Source of the DNA: Ostreococcus mediterraneus
Lineage: Eukaryota > Chlorophyta > Mamiellophyceae > Mamiellales > Bathycoccaceae
Length of the DNA: 64,000 bases
NCBI GenBank assembly: GCA_012295225.1
Contig: WMKK01000010.1
Coordinates: 606,106-670,105, forward strand
Direction: 5' to 3'
Position numbers and translations under genes: made by a program. Of the stretch, positions 1 to 9,297 are shown one piece after another. Position 1 is the first letter of the stretch. Each line of letters opens with the position of its first letter. The notes under the pieces were generated by a model. The model did no database searches and had not been told where the DNA came from. It saw only the letters and a program-made list of their open reading frames with translations.

Positions 1-2
1 CC

Positions 3-404
3 AAAGCGTACGGCACTAACGACGATGATAGCGTCGAGGACAACGAAAACATTGGCGGTGGGTATTTCGATGCGGAATTTTTATTCATCGATGACGACGA
101 ACTCGTGGACGTGCGCGTGGCGCAACGGTTGAATGGAAACGCCAACGTGGCGCCGGCGGGAAGATTTCAACTGTCTTACGATGAAGGCATTTCATTCAAC
201 AAGAACATCGCTGCGTTGCGAGCCGAGGAGCTCCGCATCGCGGTTGGCTGGGAACTCATTCCCGTCATCGCTGCCTTCGATCCAAAATGGAGCGATAAAG
301 AGCGTTTGTGGTTTGAAAAGGCGTTTGATTTCGCCGGCGGCCGAAAAGTTGATGACGACGACGATTTACGATACACGCGGGACGCGTTAACGTACAACTC
401 ATGA
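3..404 (+). CDS. 3' end of an unrecognised protein gene (5' end outside window)
   Basis: The frame is open from base 3 to the stop at 402-404, giving the last 133 residues of a protein whose start lies before the window. The visible part is acidic at both ends (DDD and DDDDD runs) around a more ordinary segment containing GWELIPVIAAFDP and WFEKAFDF, which look like packed beta/alpha structure. I do not recognise the family. It converges on the WRAP73-like gene, with about 85 bp between the two stops. Codon use is strongly GC3-rich, as in neighbouring real genes, so I take it as coding. Nothing about function can be claimed. Confidence 0.6.
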   Translation, partial: KAYGTNDDDSVEDNENIGGGYFDAEFLFIDDDELVDVRVAQRLNGNANVAPAGRFQLSYDEGISFNKNIAALRAEELRIAVGWELIPVIAAFDPKWSDKERLWFEKAFDFAGGRKVDDDDDLRYTRDALTYNS

Positions 405-489
405 GTGCGTGCGACGTGTGACGGTGCAGCTGTACATGGTAGTGATTGATGTATTGATATTGATACAAAGAATTGATGCTAAAGAGCTC

Positions 490-1761
490 CTAGAGCTCGC
501 ACGTCACGAATTCGGAACGTGAACGCGTCGCCAAGATTAAATTGCCGGCGTACACGCCCTCGATGATGTGCGGCATAAACGACTGCGGTAGTGCCATAGA
601 CACCGGCGCCACTGCACCTGGAATCCACGTGTACACGCGGGATTTCCCAGCACACAGAAAGACGAGTTTTGAGCCGCCCGAAACGCGGTCGTCTGCGACC
701 CACGTTTTCGCCGTCACCTCCCCGTCGTGTACAAAAATCGCCAACGGATCATCGTCCACGCCTTCCTCCGTCGACGCAAAAGATGTCGCCGACCAAAGAA
801 ACAATACATTCGGACGACTCGCGCACGTCGACGCGAGCATGGTCTCGCAAGGACTCACCGCAATGTCGCCTCCAACGGCATCCGTGAGCGTCGTCGCTTC
901 GTATTTGGCTAACTTTTCATACGAAGCGCCCGATTCGCGATACACGCGCGTCGACCCAGACGCCCCGCATGCATGCAGTCGCCATGGATGATGCACGCAT
1001 CGCGTAACTTCCCAACGCGTCTCGTTAATCCAAATCAAACCATCGTTCGATGAGTGCACGATTAAAGACGACTTTGTCCTGGCTCGCGCGCGAGAGAGAA
1101 CATTTTTAAACGTCGCGCGCAACGCCCCATCGCTTCTATGCACCACCAGCGTCGGCACGGCATCGACATCACACGCGTCATCATATAAAAGCACGTAATC
1201 GCCATTAAACGTCGTCGTCCATTCAATCGCTCGCGCGTCGCTCGATTTCGTTCTGAAACTCAACGCTCCCGCGACGTCGCCGCGACGAGAAAACACATCG
1301 ACGCCGTCTCTGGCGCGAGCGTCTCGTGACAACACCGCCATCCAACGTCCACACGGTGAGTACGCAATCGACCGCGCGACGCTAAACTTGACATTGACGA
1401 CGCCGAGGGTGATGAGCTGGCCCGAACGCGCGTCGCCGACGACGACAGCTCCGTCGTCATTCAAATTCATCACCACTTGCTCGCTGGATGACGGCGCGAA
1501 CGCCACGTCTCGCGCGTCGACGCCGCACCAGTGACGCACGACGTCGCACGTGGACGCGTCGTACACGACGACATCGCCAGACGACGATGATGCAGCGACA
1601 AAGGTGTCGCTCCACGACACTGAACGGCACGCAGAGAGTTCTTCGAGCGTGGCGCACGCGCGAGACGCGCCGTCGCGAAAGACACGGAGCGCGTCTGCGT
1701 CGCGCACGATGAGCGTTCGCGCGTCGGGGGATATCGTCGCCGACCCGCGCGAGACGCGCAT
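490..1761 (-). CDS. WRAP73/WDR8-like WD40 protein
   Basis: A 423-aa beta-propeller protein resembling WRAP73 (WDR8), which in animals and fungi acts at centrosomes/spindle pole bodies and in microtubule anchoring. The propeller signature is seen as repeated SPxG/SPC...MA blades, for example IAYSPCGRWMAVLSRD and IAVSPCETMLASTCASRPNVLFLW; the late blade ending in SRVYTWIPG matches the position of the WRAP73 blade ending in LYLWSP. The open frame runs to 1866 but begins there with TTG; the first ATG is at 1761, which I use. No ATG lies between 1761 and the end of the upstream AlkB-like gene at 1874, so the promoter must sit in about 110 bp or in the AlkB-like gene. Other WD40 families are possible, but the C-terminal half fits WRAP73 best. 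Confidence 0.65.
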   Translation of the reverse strand: MRVSRGSATISPDARTLIVRDADALRVFRDGASRACATLEELSACRSVSWSDTFVAASSSSGDVVVYDASTCDVVRHWCGVDARDVAFAPSSSEQVVMNLNDDGAVVVGDARSGQLITLGVVNVKFSVARSIAYSPCGRWMAVLSRDARARDGVDVFSRRGDVAGALSFRTKSSDARAIEWTTTFNGDYVLLYDDACDVDAVPTLVVHRSDGALRATFKNVLSRARARTKSSLIVHSSNDGLIWINETRWEVTRCVHHPWRLHACGASGSTRVYRESGASYEKLAKYEATTLTDAVGGDIAVSPCETMLASTCASRPNVLFLWSATSFASTEEGVDDDPLAIFVHDGEVTAKTWVADDRVSGGSKLVFLCAGKSRVYTWIPGAVAPVSMALPQSFMPHIIEGVYAGNLILATRSRSEFVTCEL

Positions 1762-1873
1762 GTCGCGGGACCACGTCGACGAAGCGAGTTCTGAGGCGGC
1801 GCGATGCGTCGCTACGAGAACTAAACTACAACGAGCTATGGTGCTAGTACTAATGGTTGGTCGCAATATATGC

Positions 1874-2926
1874 TCACACGTTGCCTTCGGCTTGGACGCC
1901 GTCGTAGGAGACGCGATAGGCGGGGAATTGGCTCGTGTCGATGACGCCGGTGCCGATGTCGCGCACCGTGACGTTCAACCGCCCATTCAACATTTTTCCA
2001 CGCATATTCCCAGGCATGGATCCAGGATGGACGTTGAGCACGCTGTGTACGATCATGCGCGACGGACCACCGAATAGCAACACGTCTCCAGAGTTGAGTC
2101 GCACCGTCTTGTGCTCTGGGTCGTCGAACGAATACTTGTACCCAAAATCCGCGCTCAATCCGACACTAAATGACACGATAGGTTGGCCGGTTTTCGACGC
2201 AATCAACTTTGGGTCCTCGGAATCTTTGTGCCACTTGAACTCGGCGCCGTCTTTATAGAAATTCACGAGCACGGTGGTGGGATTAAATCCCGACGGCAGG
2301 GACGCGTCGGCGTCCCGCGCGACGCGCACCGCCTCGCCACACAATTCCTTCAACGTCTCCCCAGGAAAATCATCCACCGCCTTAATCACTCGCCCACGCG
2401 TGCCTTGATTCAATTTTAGCGCCCCCTCATCGGCAGCGGTCTTCGCAAAGAACCCTTTACCGGCTTCAGCGCTCGCCGCGTCGCTCTCGCCCACCTCAAA
2501 CGCGCTCTTCGCCAACCACTCTTGCGCTTCAACCGTTAAAAACTTCCTCAAGCACACCAAGCCATCGTTCAGGCGTTCAACCTTGTAATTCTTATGCGGC
2601 TGCGCCATCGTTCGCGCGGGCGCACCGCACCTCGCGACGACGTCCCGCATCGCCGCCGCCACGCGCGCCGCCAGCCGCTCGCGCTTCCCGACCCCGGGCG
2701 TCGTCGCCACCACCTCAGCAATCAAATCAAACCTCTCCTCGCACGTCGCGAACGTCGCGAATAAACACGCCACGAACGCCGCGCACGCGTCGGCATCATC
2801 GTCGTCGTGCGTCTGGTACGCGTGTGCGTGTGCTTTGAGTTTCATGTATTGCACGGGCGTTGCCGCGGCGTCTTCGAGTCGCCTCGCGAGCGCGCGACAT
2901 CGCGCGCGGTGCGCCTCGCGCGACAT
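1874..2926 (-). CDS. AlkB-family 2-oxoglutarate/Fe(II) dioxygenase
   Basis: Predicted Fe(II)/2-oxoglutarate-dependent dealkylating oxygenase of the AlkB family, acting on alkylated DNA, RNA or protein. The last 250 residues carry the double-stranded beta-helix: NFYKDGAEFKWHKD supplies the HxD iron ligands, VLLFGGPSRMIVHSV the second histidine region, and GRLNVTVRD the RxNxTxR 2-oxoglutarate-binding signature. About 100 N-terminal residues (alpha-helical, Ala/Arg-rich) have no recognised fold. An ATG at 2926 gives 350 aa; an upstream ATG at 3052 would add a hydrophobic stretch followed by a run of about 14 alanines encoded by a GCC repeat, and would leave only 8 bp to the divergent SNARE gene. 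I prefer 2926. The substrate cannot be told from sequence. Confidence 0.85.
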   Translation of the reverse strand: MSREAHRARCRALARRLEDAAATPVQYMKLKAHAHAYQTHDDDDADACAAFVACLFATFATCEERFDLIAEVVATTPGVGKRERLAARVAAAMRDVVARCGAPARTMAQPHKNYKVERLNDGLVCLRKFLTVEAQEWLAKSAFEVGESDAASAEAGKGFFAKTAADEGALKLNQGTRGRVIKAVDDFPGETLKELCGEAVRVARDADASLPSGFNPTTVLVNFYKDGAEFKWHKDSEDPKLIASKTGQPIVSFSVGLSADFGYKYSFDDPEHKTVRLNSGDVLLFGGPSRMIVHSVLNVHPGSMPGNMRGKMLNGRLNVTVRDIGTGVIDTSQFPAYRVSYDGVQAEGNV

Positions 2927-2932
2927 TGACAC

Positions 2933-2933
2933 C

Positions 2934-2966
<33 letters not shown>
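2933..2966. repeat. GGC trinucleotide microsatellite
   Basis: An uninterrupted run of about eleven GGC/GCC triplets lies between the preferred start of the AlkB-like gene and the divergent SYP61-like gene. It would encode poly-alanine if the longer AlkB-like start were used. It is probably 5'-UTR or promoter sequence. Confidence 0.8.
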
Positions 2967-2967
<1 letters not shown>

Positions 2968-3060
2968 ATGCGAGGTGCGCGACGGCGAATGCGGTGGAAA
3001 AGCGCCACCTGGTTATGGATGATTGAATGTCATTCGCCATTCGACGACGCACATTCGACG

Positions 3061-3753
3061 ATGGCGGACGCGCGCGCGAGAGACCCGTACTACGTCGTTC
3101 GCGATGACATTAACGGCGCGATCACCGACGCGCGGGCGCGGGTGACGAGCGGAGCGACGACGACGACGACGAGCGTTTTAAAAGAGGATGCCGAGGCGTT
3201 GGAATGGGAAATAGACGAGCTCGCGCGGTCGATAGACATTGCCGAGCGCGACCGCACGCGGTTCAAGTTGGATGATGAAGAGATACGCGCGCGGCGTCGG
3301 TGGGTGGAGCAATCGCGCGGGAAGGTGCGCGAGTTGATGGAGGTTATCGACGCGCGGGCGAGGCGAGAGTCAAACGCGGTGGCGCTTGCGGCGACGTCGG
3401 CGTCGGCGATGGCGACGAGAGGGCACGATGGACACGCCGCGAGCGAAGCTGGGTTTGATGATCATCAGCAGTTACTCGTTCGCGGGCAAGACCATGATTT
3501 GGATGATATTTCCGAGAGCATTACGCGCATCGGACAAGTCGGGTTGACGATTGGCGAAGAGTTGGCGTCGCAATCGCGAATGTTGGAGGAATTAGACAAC
3601 GACGTGAGCGGAGTTAACGCGCGATTAGCAGCGGCGCAGAGGAAAATGGAAACTGTGCTCAAGCAGGCGGGTATACGCGGGCAGTTGTGCGTGATTTTAT
3701 TCTTGACGGTGATTTTGGTGATCTTGTTTTACGTCGCCGTCGGCAACGCGTGA
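3061..3753 (+). CDS. Qc-SNARE, syntaxin-6/SYP61-like
   Basis: A 230-aa tail-anchored SNARE of the trans-Golgi/endosome. Starting at the ATG at 3061 the protein begins MADARARDPYYVVRDDI, typical of the syntaxin-6 N-terminal three-helix domain (DPFYxVxxEV). The SNARE heptad region lies at about residues 135-205 and contains the central glutamine layer in the stretch LTIGEELASQSRMLEELD. A C-terminal hydrophobic anchor of about 20 residues (LCVILFLTVILVILFYVAV) ends a few residues before the stop. The frame is open further upstream but only as GC-rich basic sequence over the AlkB-like promoter, so I reject that extension. It would pair with other Q-SNAREs in retrograde and TGN fusion. Confidence 0.85.
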   Translation: MADARARDPYYVVRDDINGAITDARARVTSGATTTTTSVLKEDAEALEWEIDELARSIDIAERDRTRFKLDDEEIRARRRWVEQSRGKVRELMEVIDARARRESNAVALAATSASAMATRGHDGHAASEAGFDDHQQLLVRGQDHDLDDISESITRIGQVGLTIGEELASQSRMLEELDNDVSGVNARLAAAQRKMETVLKQAGIRGQLCVILFLTVILVILFYVAVGNA

Positions 3754-3850
3754 CGAGCGATAAACCTGTAAACACATCCATGACGTATTGCTACTAATGT
3801 TATATACATGCACAACGCTAAGGCGCCAATAATTCTACACACCACGCGCG

Positions 3851-4603
3851 TCACAACACCGTGGTCGTGTGCCACCGCGTCGTCCCCGCGGCGCGCACGG
3901 CGTCGTCCACCGCGCGCTCGGCGTCTTCAAATCCCACATCTATCGTCTCAAACCCCCGCTCGCGCATCACCTCGCACAACCTATCGAACACATCCTCGCG
4001 TCTATACCCTCGCTCGCGCAATGTCGTCACAAATTCCCCGTGTGCGCGCCCTGAGCGATACTCGGGTGCCCGAGCCGGCTGCTTCAACAACGCCATCGAC
4101 GCCTCGTCGTAGTCGTATAAAAACGACGTGTGATGCAGAAATCGCCCCTTGGTGATCGCCTGCGCGTTGCCACCAAACTTAAACGCACCATCAAACACGT
4201 AATCGTTCTCGCGCACGGCAAACGTACCGCAGCGATCGAACACGCGCGCGTACACGTCCCCCGTCGCTTGCATCGCGTCCCGCGGATACGTCGCCTTTGG
4301 GTCCAACCCCACGCACGCGCTCGCCACGCACACGCTGACAAACATCGTGTCGCGATCGACGACGACGGTACCACCGCCGGTGAAGCGGCGAATGAGATCG
4401 ACGCCTCGCGCGCGCGCAGCGTCGACGTGGACGAGCGATGCTCCGCCATCGCGCGCGCTCACACCCATGACGATGGACGTGCGCGACGCGCCATCGGCGC
4501 ACACGAGCCAGTTCGCGTCCGCGCGGTGGCGCAGCAAGCCTTCTTCGAGGCGCAGGCAGCGCGCGACGTCCACGCGCGACGCGCGCACGACGTGTAGGCG
4601 CAT
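3851..4603 (-). CDS. Lipoate-protein ligase family protein (BPL/LPL catalytic domain)
   Basis: A 250-aa protein of the lipoate/octanoate transfer family, which attaches lipoyl groups to lysines of E2 subunits and glycine-cleavage H protein. The diagnostic lipoate-ligase motif is RRFTGGGTVVVD at about residues 71-82, preceded by SIVMGVS and followed by FKFGGNAQAITKGRFLHHTSFLYD, the conserved lysine-containing segment of LplA-type enzymes. The N terminus starts directly with the domain and shows no clear transit peptide. The gene converges on the SNARE gene (97 bp) and is divergent from the coiled-coil gene at 4659 (55 bp), so the two share a tiny promoter. It resembles the plant putative lipoate-protein ligase rather than LIP2-type octanoyltransferases, but the exact activity is inference. 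Confidence 0.82.
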   Translation of the reverse strand: MRLHVVRASRVDVARCLRLEEGLLRHRADANWLVCADGASRTSIVMGVSARDGGASLVHVDAARARGVDLIRRFTGGGTVVVDRDTMFVSVCVASACVGLDPKATYPRDAMQATGDVYARVFDRCGTFAVRENDYVFDGAFKFGGNAQAITKGRFLHHTSFLYDYDEASMALLKQPARAPEYRSGRAHGEFVTTLRERGYRREDVFDRLCEVMRERGFETIDVGFEDAERAVDDAVRAAGTTRWHTTTVL

Positions 4604-4658
4604 GCGCGCGATGCGTTGTGACGACAGTTGGTTGGCGCGTCACACATCGACGCCGTGC

Positions 4659-5987
4659 ATGTCAACAGAGAGCGTGGAGGACAAGGCAGCGCGCGCGCTG
4701 GCGGCGGCGCATGCGTTTCTCGCGCGGTCGCCCGTGCCCAAGCGCGCGCACGCGGCGTCGGCAAAGGCGAACGACGACGGCGTTGATGATGTTGGAGGTG
4801 TTGGAGGGAAACTTTTGAATCTTTCGCGAAGTGATTCGAGCGCGTCGACGAGTGCGTCGGCGCGGGCACCGGTGCGCGCTGACGACGTCGCGCGCGAGTC
4901 GGTTACTATCGCGCGGCGTGACGCGACGGTGGTGTCGAGGAGCGCGAGCGCGGTGTCGTCGACAAAGTCGAGTGGAGCGACGAACGTTGTCGACGACGAC
5001 GAGCGACGGAGCGACGGAGCGGACGACGAGGGTGGGGTGATGTCCCCGGTGCGTGACGCCGATGACGTCATGGATGTGTTCGGCGGCGACGAGGCGTACC
5101 CTGAGCCATCGTTCGGGGATCCGCCAGGGGTGAGACGGGTGAAGGTGATGGATACGCCAAAGTCGGTCAAGTTGGAGCTTTCGAGCGAAAGCGACGGAGA
5201 CGGAGACAAAGACGACGGTGAGGAGGTTGTGCAATCGCCCGGGCCCATGGAGGAGCATAAGTATAAACTAGATTCTACGGTGAGGGTGCTGGACGTTCAA
5301 GAGATGAGCTCGGAATCAGAGGGTGTGTTTGCGAGGGCGATTGAACGCGAACGTCTTGAGAAATCGATGGAGGCGACGTCTACGCGCTCGAGCGGCGGCG
5401 CGATGACATCTTCTGATGCCGTTGACGTCGATGCGCTGAGTGCACAAGTGAAAACGTTGAGTTTAGAGCTTGAAAGTATGCGTTGGGAGCGCGAAGCTCT
5501 CGAGGCGCGCACGCTTGAAGCGGAGAAGATCGCCGCTGAGGCGCAGGCAAAAACGGTGTCTCAAGCGCTGTCGCCTGAAAATCAGTTGACCAACGAACAA
5601 GTCGCCGCGCTCAAGGCTGAAATTGAGCAAGTTGACTATTTAAAGCGCCTACTTGCGCGCGCAGAGCAAATGCGAAATACGGCGAGGCTGGAGACGAAGC
5701 AAGCGCGAGACAAGCATGAAAAGGATTTAGAGACGCTTCGCGCCGAGCTGACGACGATGGATGAAGAAATGGAGAATTTGCGACGACGCGTGAAAAATGA
5801 CCGCGTCAAGATTGAAGCCATGGAAAAGGCGACGATCGAAGCTGCCGATGAGTTCCGTGCGCTCTATCACCGTCAAGAACTCACCCGTCGTCTTCTAGGC
5901 GCCACGTTTATCGTCATTTTTGCGCTCATTGTGCAATTCGGATTGGCGGGAAACTTGGGCATGATGAAAAACATGTACCAGTATTAG
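4659..5987 (+). CDS. Acidic coiled-coil protein with C-terminal membrane anchor
   Basis: A 442-aa protein that I cannot assign to a family. The N-terminal half (to about residue 230) is low-complexity, rich in Ala/Ser/Asp and probably disordered. Residues about 250-405 are heptad-rich (for example LSAQVKTLSLELESM and MDEEMENLRRRVKNDRVKIEAME) and should form long coiled coils. A single hydrophobic segment (LLGATFIVIFALIVQFGLAG) lies about 10 residues before the C-terminal MYQY, so this is a tail-anchored protein with a cytosolic coil. Golgins, nuclear-envelope-associated proteins and organelle tethers share this architecture. I chose the ATG at 4659; the upstream open frame lies across the lipoate-ligase gene. 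Confidence 0.75.
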   Translation: MSTESVEDKAARALAAAHAFLARSPVPKRAHAASAKANDDGVDDVGGVGGKLLNLSRSDSSASTSASARAPVRADDVARESVTIARRDATVVSRSASAVSSTKSSGATNVVDDDERRSDGADDEGGVMSPVRDADDVMDVFGGDEAYPEPSFGDPPGVRRVKVMDTPKSVKLELSSESDGDGDKDDGEEVVQSPGPMEEHKYKLDSTVRVLDVQEMSSESEGVFARAIERERLEKSMEATSTRSSGGAMTSSDAVDVDALSAQVKTLSLELESMRWEREALEARTLEAEKIAAEAQAKTVSQALSPENQLTNEQVAALKAEIEQVDYLKRLLARAEQMRNTARLETKQARDKHEKDLETLRAELTTMDEEMENLRRRVKNDRVKIEAMEKATIEAADEFRALYHRQELTRRLLGATFIVIFALIVQFGLAGNLGMMKNMYQY

Positions 5988-6043
5988 CATTCGTGTCCGT
6001 GCGTGCGTTGTATTACATGATGACGAACCATTCCAAAAGAACT

Positions 6044-6382
6044 TCAATGCGTGTGCTTCCAATCCAACAACCGCGCGATGGCGTCTTCGCTCAAAGTCTT
6101 CGTCTCTGGCACCAACGTCTTCAACGCCTCGACTTCGCGCGACGCCATCGAGACGCCCGTTTGTACCTCGTGCGCGTGTTTCACCTTGCGCGTCAACCGA
6201 CGAAGGGCTTCGAGATCTTTCTCGTGAAAATACGCCGCCTCAGCGGCGTGGTCGCGCGCTTTTAGGTCTCGCGAAATCGTCGCCCCCGAGTCAGACGACG
6301 TGGACTCTAAACGGCGGCATCCAGCTCGAAAAAGCAAAGTCGTGCGGCGCGCAAGCGTCGATGTCGGGCGTGTGAGGGACAT
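6044..6382 (-). CDS. Probable mitochondrial ATPase inhibitor (IF1-like)
   Basis: A 112-aa protein starting at the ATG at 6382. The first 25 residues (MSLTRPTSTLARRTTLLFRAG) are Arg/Ser/Thr/Leu-rich without acids, a typical mitochondrial presequence. The central segment AAEAAYFHEKDLEALRRLTRKVK resembles the inhibitory helix of IF1 (AxExxYFxxxxxEQLxxL), which blocks F1-ATPase hydrolysis at low pH. A longer open frame upstream to 6523 has no presequence character. The match rests on a short motif, so a different small helical mitochondrial protein is possible. It converges with the coiled-coil gene, 56 bp apart. Confidence 0.55.
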   Translation of the reverse strand: MSLTRPTSTLARRTTLLFRAGCRRLESTSSDSGATISRDLKARDHAAEAAYFHEKDLEALRRLTRKVKHAHEVQTGVSMASREVEALKTLVPETKTLSEDAIARLLDWKHTH

Positions 6383-6588
6383 GTGTGCGCGATGTGTTTG
6401 TCGTGTGTGATCGTGGTCGTGTAGTCGCGCGCAGGACGTTCGCGAGGCGTGAAGTGACGGGTTGACTTCGGCGCCATCAGGTGAGCACCTTGAGGTGCCC
6501 ACCGCGCCCGCGTCGTTCGACACGTGTGCGACGACGTAGGAAGAGACTCGATGTCTATATGTAATGATGGTGATGATGTTATTTAGAC

Positions 6589-8241
6589 TTACGGCGACGC
6601 TTGACCGAGCGGGGCGACGTCTTCAATTGGACCAGATCGAATGAAGTCGGCCCAGTAGTTTGGCATGAGTAACGCAAGGATGTGCGGCTCGGTGTTGCGT
6701 TCGAGTGCGACTTCAAGCGTGAGGGTTTCTTCTAGCAAGTTTTCGAGGTTCGTGCGGACTTTGGAGAACATTGGACCGAGAGTTTGAGCGGCGCGAGAAG
6801 CATCAGCTGGGGAGAGCCAGAGGTGCTCGCGCAACGCGGGTAAAGAGCCACCCTGCGCACCTCTGAGCGAATTCAGCTGCGACGTCAACACTTGACGCAA
6901 CGATGAGGCTTCTTTCAAGAGTTGCTTGCATTCGTCCGTGTCCCCATCGGCGCGACACGCGCGTCCGAATAATCCCGCCAACAAATATTGCACTTGCTTT
7001 GTGCCTCGATCTTGCGCGAGACGCTCTAAAATCCAATCCTTGATCATAACAGACTCCGAAGGACGCTGCCACAACACGTTCGTCAACAACAACGTATCAA
7101 ATTCACTCACTTCGTCACGCCCATTGGTATATGCCGCGACGCGCAAGAGTTGCACGGCTTTGAGAAGGCGTCTATCGGACACGTACACTGGCGGTTCACA
7201 CTTTTCTTGTAAAAACGTACGCAAGTCGGAGATGAGCTCAATCACATTCGACGGCACGGTGGTGTTCTCCGCGGCTTCGTAGCGAATATTGGAAAAGTCT
7301 TCAGGCCGAAGCACAACGGTGGCTTCACCAGCGCCGCCCGCGCGTGCGCCGATGGCGGTTTCACCTTTGAGCGCCAACAATTTTCCAAGTCCCGCAGCGC
7401 TCACTTGCTCCACACTCGACCGAAGCAAGAAACGATCGTACAACGCATCTAATTCCTCGCTTTCTGGTAATTCGTTCGATGCGCCGACCAAGCACAACAA
7501 CGGCACATTAATTCGTTCGCTTCCGTTGTCAAACAAACGCTCGTTCAAGATGGTCAACAACGAGTTAAGAATCGCGCTATTCGCCTTGAAAATCTCATCC
7601 ACGAACGCCACGTTCGCCGTGGGCAAGTACCCGTCGATTTGACGCACGTACTGGTCGTTTTCCAACCCACGCATACTCAACGGCCCGAATAACTCTTCGG
7701 GCACTGAAAAACGCGTCAACAAGCGCTCAAAAAACAACCCCCCATCGCACAACGCGCTCAAACGCCGTCCAAGCTCAGACTTTGCCGTCCCCGGCGGACC
7801 AAGCAAAAGCAAATGCTCACCACAACACGCTGCAAGTAATAATAACCGAACTTCGGTCTCACGCTCGACTAATCCATACTCTAAACTCGCCGTCGCGCGC
7901 TTCACCTTGTCCATCAACGCCGATCGCGCGTCGCCAGCCGCGCCCGCACCCGCACCCGCACCCACCGTCGCCGCCCCGCTCGCCACGCCCGACGACGACG
8001 AAGACGCATTAATGCTCTCCAAAACTTCCCGCACGCGCCCGCGCACGGCGTCCTCCTCGGCAGAAATCGCGGCATCTTGTTCGCGTTGTTTCACCTTCCA
8101 CTCCGGCTCGGCGCACGGCGCACGCATCGCCCGCCGTCCGCGCATCGATGCGCCGCGCGCGCGAGACACCGCGCAGGATCGATGCGTCGCCGTCGTCGCC
8201 GTCGTCGTCATCGCCCGCGTCGTCGTCGCCGTCGTCGACAT
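6589..8241 (-). CDS. MoxR/RavA-type AAA+ ATPase, probably plastid-targeted
   Basis: A 550-aa AAA+ ATPase of the MoxR family, closest in layout to bacterial RavA. Walker A is GPPGTAKS near residue 150, Walker B is VAFVDEIFKANS, and sensor 1 is LVGASNELPESEELDALYDRFLLR; these are the RavA-subtype forms. The C-terminal 200 residues form the lid and an uncharacterised helical/beta region (RavA LARA-like). The first 50 residues are rich in Thr, Arg and Ala and lack acids, a likely transit peptide. RavA-type enzymes act as chaperones with VWA-domain partners; no such partner is in this window. I start at the ATG at 8241 rather than the in-frame ATG at 8289. It is divergent from the PsbP-like gene. 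Confidence 0.88.
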   Translation of the reverse strand: MSTTATTTRAMTTTATTATHRSCAVSRARGASMRGRRAMRAPCAEPEWKVKQREQDAAISAEEDAVRGRVREVLESINASSSSSGVASGAATVGAGAGAGAAGDARSALMDKVKRATASLEYGLVERETEVRLLLLAACCGEHLLLLGPPGTAKSELGRRLSALCDGGLFFERLLTRFSVPEELFGPLSMRGLENDQYVRQIDGYLPTANVAFVDEIFKANSAILNSLLTILNERLFDNGSERINVPLLCLVGASNELPESEELDALYDRFLLRSSVEQVSAAGLGKLLALKGETAIGARAGGAGEATVVLRPEDFSNIRYEAAENTTVPSNVIELISDLRTFLQEKCEPPVYVSDRRLLKAVQLLRVAAYTNGRDEVSEFDTLLLTNVLWQRPSESVMIKDWILERLAQDRGTKQVQYLLAGLFGRACRADGDTDECKQLLKEASSLRQVLTSQLNSLRGAQGGSLPALREHLWLSPADASRAAQTLGPMFSKVRTNLENLLEETLTLEVALERNTEPHILALLMPNYWADFIRSGPIEDVAPLGQASP

Positions 8242-8352
8242 GGCGCGAGAGATTCTGACGTCATCATCTGGATAGGCTTTTGACGTCACGCGCGCGCATT
8301 CGTCTCGTCACACTCCGACGCGGCGCCGCACGCCATCGCGCGCGCGCTCGAG

Positions 8353-9153
8353 ATGATTTCCACGCGGTGCTTGGCGATGCCGACGCGCGCGATGTCGACG
8401 CCGTCGTCCTCGACGTCGTCGTCGACGGCGAAAGCCACGAAGAGAGACCACGCGTCTCGTGACTCGACGATGAGGACATCGATGACGACGTCGCGTCGCG
8501 TCGTCGCGTTCGCGCCTGTGTTGGCGTCGCTCGCATGCGCGGTGTCGCCATCGTTGGCGGCGATCGCGACGCGCGTGATCACGATTGATGGCCAAGCGAA
8601 CGAGCGTTGGGTGAAGATTGACGCGACGGTGAACGTGCCAGAGTCTTGGGCGACGCGTCCCGGTCAGCGCGCGAAATCGAGCGCGTATGTGATGTACACC
8701 GATACGTACGGGCCGAATAATCGATGGACGTGGCTGTCGCCCAAGTTATCCGATGACGGTGTCGTGGAGGCGAACGCGTTGGCGCTTACGGTGCAATCGA
8801 AAGCTGGACTCGAATCCATCGAAGACTTTGGAGCCATTGAGAAGATTGAACCCGCGCGCGCGTTTGGATTTGAACTCGAAGGTTTGAGTGCGGCGGATGT
8901 CGTGAAGTCAACCACGCGGACGGATAAAGGAGGGCAAAAGTATTACCAGTGGGAGCTCGATAACGGAGAGAATTTTTTTGGGATGGTTGCGTGCGTATCG
9001 GGCGGGGCGTTGTACGCTTTTGTCATCGAAGCGGCGAGCGACAAGTTTAAAGAGTCTTCGAGCACGTATCGCGCGGTGATTGATTCGTTCACCGTGGCTA
9101 AGGTGGATGAATCGCGCAACGACATGAGCAGCCGCATTTACGAAAACCGTTGA
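8353..9153 (+). CDS. PsbP-domain thylakoid lumen protein
   Basis: A 266-aa protein of the PsbP-domain (PPD) family. The N terminus is bipartite: a Ser/Thr-rich stroma-targeting region followed by a twin-arginine hydrophobic segment (SRRVVAFAPVLASLACAVSPSLAA) ending in an AxA-like site near residue 70, as expected for Tat import into the lumen. The mature part has PsbP-fold landmarks: VNVPESWATRPGQ, YYQWELDNGENFFGMV and the closing AVIDSFTV. Family members assist photosystem I/II assembly or NDH. Several ATGs are possible (8353, 8392, 8470); the first is used to keep the full transit peptide. Which PPD subfamily it is cannot be decided here. Confidence 0.75.
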   Translation: MISTRCLAMPTRAMSTPSSSTSSSTAKATKRDHASRDSTMRTSMTTSRRVVAFAPVLASLACAVSPSLAAIATRVITIDGQANERWVKIDATVNVPESWATRPGQRAKSSAYVMYTDTYGPNNRWTWLSPKLSDDGVVEANALALTVQSKAGLESIEDFGAIEKIEPARAFGFELEGLSAADVVKSTTRTDKGGQKYYQWELDNGENFFGMVACVSGGALYAFVIEAASDKFKESSSTYRAVIDSFTVAKVDESRNDMSSRIYENR

Positions 9154-9297
9154 TTTAGTTTTGATTTTGAGCGTGTAATACGAGTACAGTTGGATACAAT
9201 GTGAAGGTAGGCTAGGAATGACGAGACATGCGTGCTTCGTGTGTTCTAGGGAATCGTCATCGAGCCTACGCGCGCGCGCGAATGATTTTAAGCTCAC

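Noticed and set aside
1762-1866. Upstream extension of the WRAP73-like protein
   Set aside because: The frame begins with TTG and has no ATG before 1761; the extra residues do not add a recognisable propeller blade.
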